From: Lentisphaeria bacterium
Lineage (GTDB): Bacteria; Verrucomicrobiota; Lentisphaeria; Oligosphaerales; Oligosphaeraceae
Length of the DNA stretch: 15,813 nt
Assembly (NCBI GenBank): GCA_016303095.1
Contig: JAEDMH010000045.1
Span: 1 to 15,813, forward strand
Reading direction: 5' to 3'
The notes beneath the pieces are model-generated. The model worked only from the letters and a program-made list of their open reading frames with translations, was not told where the DNA came from and did no database searches. Below, piece after piece: positions 13,173-15,813 of this stretch; the first letter of the stretch is position 1, and each line of letters starts with the position of its first letter. The translations under genes were made by a program, and so were the position numbers.

Positions 13173-14170
13173 GGGGAAGAGAGGGGGGCTTTCCGGGAAG
13201 CCTTCAGCAGAAGCCAGAGGAAGAGGGGAGCCCCCATGAGGGCGGTAAGGGCCCCTACAGGCAGAAGAATTCCCTTCCCCGGCAGGCGGGAGAGCACATC
13301 CGCCAAAAGCAGGAGGGCTCCCCCCGACAGGAAGGTGCAGGCCGGCAATCCCTTTCGTTGGCCTCCCAAGATCGCCCGGGAAAGATGGGGACCCAGGAGC
13401 CCCACGAAGCCAATGACCCCCAGAAGGGAGACGGAGATGGCGGTGATCAAGGCGGCTATGGCCAGAGCGGCCAAGCGCAGACGGGAAAAGGGGATTCCCA
13501 GGGAGGCAGCCAAACCATCTCCTCCCTCCAAGGCCAGCAGGGGCCAGCGTTGCCAAGTCAGGAAGGCGATGGCCAGGAGGGCGGGAGGCAGAAGCATGAG
13601 GCATTCTCCCAAGGTGATGCGCCCCAGGTCTCCAAAGGTCCAGAAGATGGCGGCGGAAAGCTGGGTGTCTTGGGCGAAGCACTGGAGGAGGGTGGTGAGG
13701 GAGAGGGCCAAGGCCCCCATGGCCATGCCGGCTAGCACCACGGATTCCGGAGAGAACCCGCCCCGCCGGGCAAAGAGGGCCATGAGAAACGCGGCCGCCA
13801 TGGTGGACGCGAAGGCGCAGAGAGCCGTGGCTCCGGGCAAGGAGGAGAGCCAGGGCAGAAGAATGAGGCACACATTGGCCCCTAGGGCTGCTGCATGGTT
13901 CAATCCCAAAGTGGCGGGAGACGCAAGGGAATTGCGAAGCACTCCCTGCATCAAGAGTCCCGCCAAGGCCAGGGATCCCCCTGCGAGCACCGCCGCCACC
14001 ACCCGGGGAAGCCGGAGATGAAGGAGAACTTGGCGGGCCACCTCTCCTCCCTCCTGCCAGAAAGAGACTCCCAGGGCCCCCGTGGCCAGATCCGCCAGAG
14101 CCAAGGCCAGAAGCACCAGGATGTGTCCCCAAAGGAGCAGGCGGGGAAAGGGAGGAGCGGAGGAGGGCAT
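13163..14170 (-). CDS. FecCD-family ABC transporter permease (iron/corrinoid type)
   Basis: A 335-residue inner-membrane permease of the BtuC/FecCD family with many hydrophobic segments (family members have ten). Clear signatures: LRLPRVVAAVLAGGSLALAG, then LMQGVLRNSLASPATLGLNHAA, and near the C-terminus GVIGFVGLLGPHLSRAILGG followed by LLLADVLSRL. It would work as a homodimer with the ATPase encoded next. The ATG is preceded by five C and lies 12 bp after the stop of the pseudopilin-like gene; its own 3' end overlaps the ATPase start by 10 bp. Length is normal. Confidence 0.93.
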   Translation of the reverse strand: MPSSAPPFPRLLLWGHILVLLALALADLATGALGVSFWQEGGEVARQVLLHLRLPRVVAAVLAGGSLALAGLLMQGVLRNSLASPATLGLNHAAALGANVCLILLPWLSSLPGATALCAFASTMAAAFLMALFARRGGFSPESVVLAGMAMGALALSLTTLLQCFAQDTQLSAAIFWTFGDLGRITLGECLMLLPPALLAIAFLTWQRWPLLALEGGDGLAASLGIPFSRLRLAALAIAALITAISVSLLGVIGFVGLLGPHLSRAILGGQRKGLPACTFLSGGALLLLADVLSRLPGKGILLPVGALTALMGAPLFLWLLLKASRKAPLSSPWN

Positions 14171-14182
14171 GGGGGATATGCC

Positions 14183-14926
14183 TCAGAGGGGGTCGATGGT
14201 TTCCAAGGCCGAATTGACCTTTCCCTGGTTGAACCAGGTGTTCCGGAGGGTGGCCTCCTCCGCGGCAGGATAGGATTCACGGCAGGGGAGCTGGGGGCGT
14301 TCCCGGGGAACCACATGTCCGTCCAGGAAAGCCACGTCGCACTGGGTTCCTTTCCGATGGCGGAAGAGAGCAGCCCGGTTGTTGCCGTAGCTGGTCCCCG
14401 TGAGATGGCGCCCCTCCGGATTGACCACGTTGCAGTAGTAGCAAAGATGGCCCGTGTTCTCCACCAGCATGGCGGTGAGAGAGGGAGCGGAGAAGGAGAT
14501 GGTCTTCAGGGCGCCCTGTCCGGCGGAGGCGATGAGATAGTTCAGGCCGAAGTTGGTGGTGATATCCTCCATTTGCGGTTCATCAGGGCAGAAGAGTACC
14601 TTGGAGGGATTGGCGGAGGCCTGGTGGCTCCCCAGATAGCGCATCACAATGTCATCCAGCCAATTCTTGGCGGTCACCGCCTGGCCATAGCTGTTCTGAC
14701 TCCCTCCCCCGATATTGTCCAGACAGGGAAGGAAATCATCGTAGTCCTGGCTATACATCAAGAAAGCCAGGGACAACTGACGCATGTTGGAGAGGCATCC
14801 CGTGGCCCGGGCCTTTTCCCGGGCGCTGGAGAGAGCCGGCAGAAGCATGGCGGCCAGGATGGCAATGATGGCGATGACCACCAGGAGTTCAATCAAGGTA
14901 AAGGAGCGGGAGCGGGACATCATCAT
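14183..14926 (-). CDS. Pseudopilin-like protein, prepilin N-terminus with LDGHV motif
   Basis: A 247-residue protein with a type IV prepilin-like N-terminus: a short basic leader MMMSRSRS, then FTLIELLVVIAIIAILAAML, with the conserved Glu at position 5 of the presumed mature chain (E13). The residue before the cleavage site is Ser, where prepilin peptidase usually needs Gly. Substitution at this site is, to my knowledge, frequent in Lentisphaerota paralogs. The rest is a globular domain with LSSAREKARATGCLSNMRQL and MYSQDYDDFLP, and near the end CDVAFLDGHVVPRE, like the H-x9-DG motif of DUF1559 proteins, though two residues longer here. Three consecutive ATG codons open the gene; I took the first, which follows CCCC. 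It stands 12 bp before the permease gene, so it may lead that operon. Such proteins are mostly thought to be envelope or secretion components; no specific role is known. Confidence 0.85.
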   Translation of the reverse strand: MMMSRSRSFTLIELLVVIAIIAILAAMLLPALSSAREKARATGCLSNMRQLSLAFLMYSQDYDDFLPCLDNIGGGSQNSYGQAVTAKNWLDDIVMRYLGSHQASANPSKVLFCPDEPQMEDITTNFGLNYLIASAGQGALKTISFSAPSLTAMLVENTGHLCYYCNVVNPEGRHLTGTSYGNNRAALFRHRKGTQCDVAFLDGHVVPRERPQLPCRESYPAAEEATLRNTWFNQGKVNSALETIDPL

Positions 14927-15299
14927 GGGGAAAACTGGGGCAGGAGGGAGCCGGCCTTCTAGCCAGCAGGAGGACCAGTCTCTGGGGCAATATCAGGGAT
15001 CGTCTTCCCTCTGTGCCCTCCAAGACATGAAATATGCCTTCCTGGCGTTGTCCTCGAAAAACAAAGAGAACCAGCCGACTTCTTCGGCATGCCTGCACCG
15101 CCCGCTTCCGTGACGGTTCCCCCAAACCTTCCTGGCCTGGAGGTCGGACCTTCTTTCCTATCCTCGTTCCCCAAGCAACAGGGAGAAACATTCCGGGAAA
15201 GGGTCAAAACGCCGTACTATACATGCCTCCCCCTGGTTCTCCCTGTATGCCGCCGGCTTCCCTCCACACCTTCCCCCCCCCAAGAAAACAAGGGACATC
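14927..15299. other. 373-bp gap with several hairpins upstream of the transporter operon
   Basis: No convincing protein gene. On the minus strand, which is transcribed toward the pseudopilin-like gene, I see these pairings: GCTGGC/GCCGGC with a 6-nt loop (14950-14967, one G-U pair) close before the start codon; CCAG-AGA-CTGG (14975-14985); GCCGA-AGAAG-TCGGC (15074-15088); and GAACC/GGTTC (15068-15072 with 15115-15119) enclosing the last hairpin. An inverted repeat AGGTC-G-GACCT lies at 15141-15151, and a TATAGT -10-like box (minus) at 15221-15216 lacks a good -35. It could be a structured 5' leader, but I could not match it to the cobalamin, SAM, TPP or c-di-GMP riboswitch consensus. Confidence 0.5.
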
Positions 15300-15713
15300 C
15301 TATGGGGCGGCGCACAGATTCTTGGCGCACTCCACCGCCTCCTGCACCAGCCGCGTCATATTGTAGTCGGCAATGCCCACCACCAGCGTGTCGCAATGAT
15401 GGAAGGGTATGAGGATTTTCCGGGCGGCGCTTTGGGCAACGGCCAAGGCCATGGCAGGGGTGATTTCTCCATGGAGGGAGTCCGCAATCACAATGCCCAT
15501 AGGACCCACAATGAGATCCGCTTTCCGGCATCCCACCACCACCGCATTCTCTCCCGTGGCGGCCGCCGTGGCCCCCGCCTTGTGCATGGCCTCCGTGGCT
15601 GTGGTGTTGGTGCCCACTGCCAAGATCTCCACCTGGGGAAGGGCCTTGCGCAAGGCAGATACCAACATCTTCCCCGCCCCGCCACCATGGGCATCGATCA
15701 CCAAAATCTTCAC
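15300..15713 (-). CDS. DUF3842 family protein, function unknown
   Basis: A 137-residue protein matching the DUF3842 family, as I recall it: start MKILVIDAHGGGAGKMLVSAL (here from GTG), then LAVGTNTTATEAMHKAGA, ATGENAVVVGCRKADLIVGP, MGIVIADSLHGEITPAMALAV and KILIPFHHCDTLVVG. The Gly-rich loop after the first strand (GGGAGK) and alternating strands and helices suggest a small Rossmann-like nucleotide-binding fold; no activity is known to me. It starts at GTG 15713, supported by a strong AAGGAGG at 15723-15729 with 9-bp spacing, the best Shine-Dalgarno in the window. It is followed by the 373-bp gap, so it is probably transcribed separately from the pseudopilin/transporter operon. Family call fairly sure. 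Confidence 0.8.
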   Translation of the reverse strand: MKILVIDAHGGGAGKMLVSALRKALPQVEILAVGTNTTATEAMHKAGATAAATGENAVVVGCRKADLIVGPMGIVIADSLHGEITPAMALAVAQSAARKILIPFHHCDTLVVGIADYNMTRLVQEAVECAKNLCAAP

Positions 15714-15722
15714 AATTCCCTG

Positions 15723-15729
15723 CCTCCTT
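15723..15729 (-). promoter_or_regulatory. Shine-Dalgarno sequence deciding the GTG start of the DUF3842 gene
   Basis: AAGGAGG on the minus strand, 9 bp before the GTG at 15713. No ATG lies between it and the family's conserved first strand, so the GTG start is well supported. Confidence 0.8.
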
Positions 15730-15813
15730 CCTTCCTAAACCTGGGACAAACACCAAAAAGCCCCCAAAAAACCGTCTGTGATCCATAAGATAATGCCATT
15801 GCTCCCCCTCCCC

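Noticed and set aside
12420..14021. 533-codon plus-strand ORF opposite the ABC ATPase and permease
   Set aside because: Antisense shadow; the minus-strand genes carry complete family signatures.
13173..14132. Upstream extension of the ABC ATPase frame, open to 14132
   Set aside because: Overlaps the permease gene entirely, has no domain features, and the ATPase begins normally at MELILENLHF.
14889..15207. Small minus-strand ORFs in the gap before the pseudopilin gene
   Set aside because: Arg/Gly/Pro-rich, no ribosome binding site, overlapping one another in different frames and running into the pseudopilin start.
14927..15240. Cobalamin riboswitch upstream of the transporter operon
   Set aside because: A sequence faintly like the B12 box (GCCCCAGAGACTGG, minus strand) is present, but the conserved core and the exact box are missing.

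Overview
The window reads as chromosomal DNA of a GC-rich, Gram-negative-type bacterium. I infer Lentisphaerota or a close PVC relative, with moderate confidence. The main clue is a pseudopilin-like protein (14183-14926, minus strand) with FTLIELLVVIAIIAILAAML at its N-terminus, no Gly before the cleavage site and an LDGHV motif near its end, a type these bacteria carry in many copies. A Bat (aerotolerance-type) gene pair and a lipoprotein signal on a binding protein fit a diderm cell. Half of the genes have a run of 3-5 C directly before ATG instead of a Shine-Dalgarno sequence.

The left part (81-8214) is all on the plus strand. It holds batD-like and batE-like genes, a PglA-type glycosyltransferase of family GT4, then a complete phosphate uptake and signalling operon pstS-pstC-pstA-pstB-phoU. 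A Pho-box-like promoter precedes pstS, and a strong hairpin lies between pstS and pstC. This part looks like ordinary core genome.

The middle (about 8215-10719) is the accessory part. A visibly AT-richer two-gene cassette on the minus strand encodes an AAA15/OLD-like ATPase followed by a small protein with TOPRIM/DUF4276-like motifs. This resembles the ATPase-plus-effector layout of OLD, PARIS and RloAB/AbiL-type phage defence. The cassette is bracketed by two direct copies of a composite repeat (a short hairpin plus an 8-bp-period CTAG tract). The left flank also carries a duplicated hairpin repeat, and a 34-bp element that recurs inverted at positions 1-34. I consider this cassette the best candidate for a little-described system.

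The right part (10720-15713) is all on the minus strand. In transcription order it has a DUF3842 protein, a 373-bp gap with several hairpins, a pseudopilin-like protein, then a FecCD-type permease, its ABC ATPase, a lipoprotein binding protein (iron siderophore, haem or corrinoid type) and a uridine-kinase-like P-loop kinase. The last four genes overlap or nearly touch and form one operon, probably led by the pseudopilin gene 12 bp upstream. The substrate of the transporter and the reason a kinase is coupled to it are not evident from sequence.
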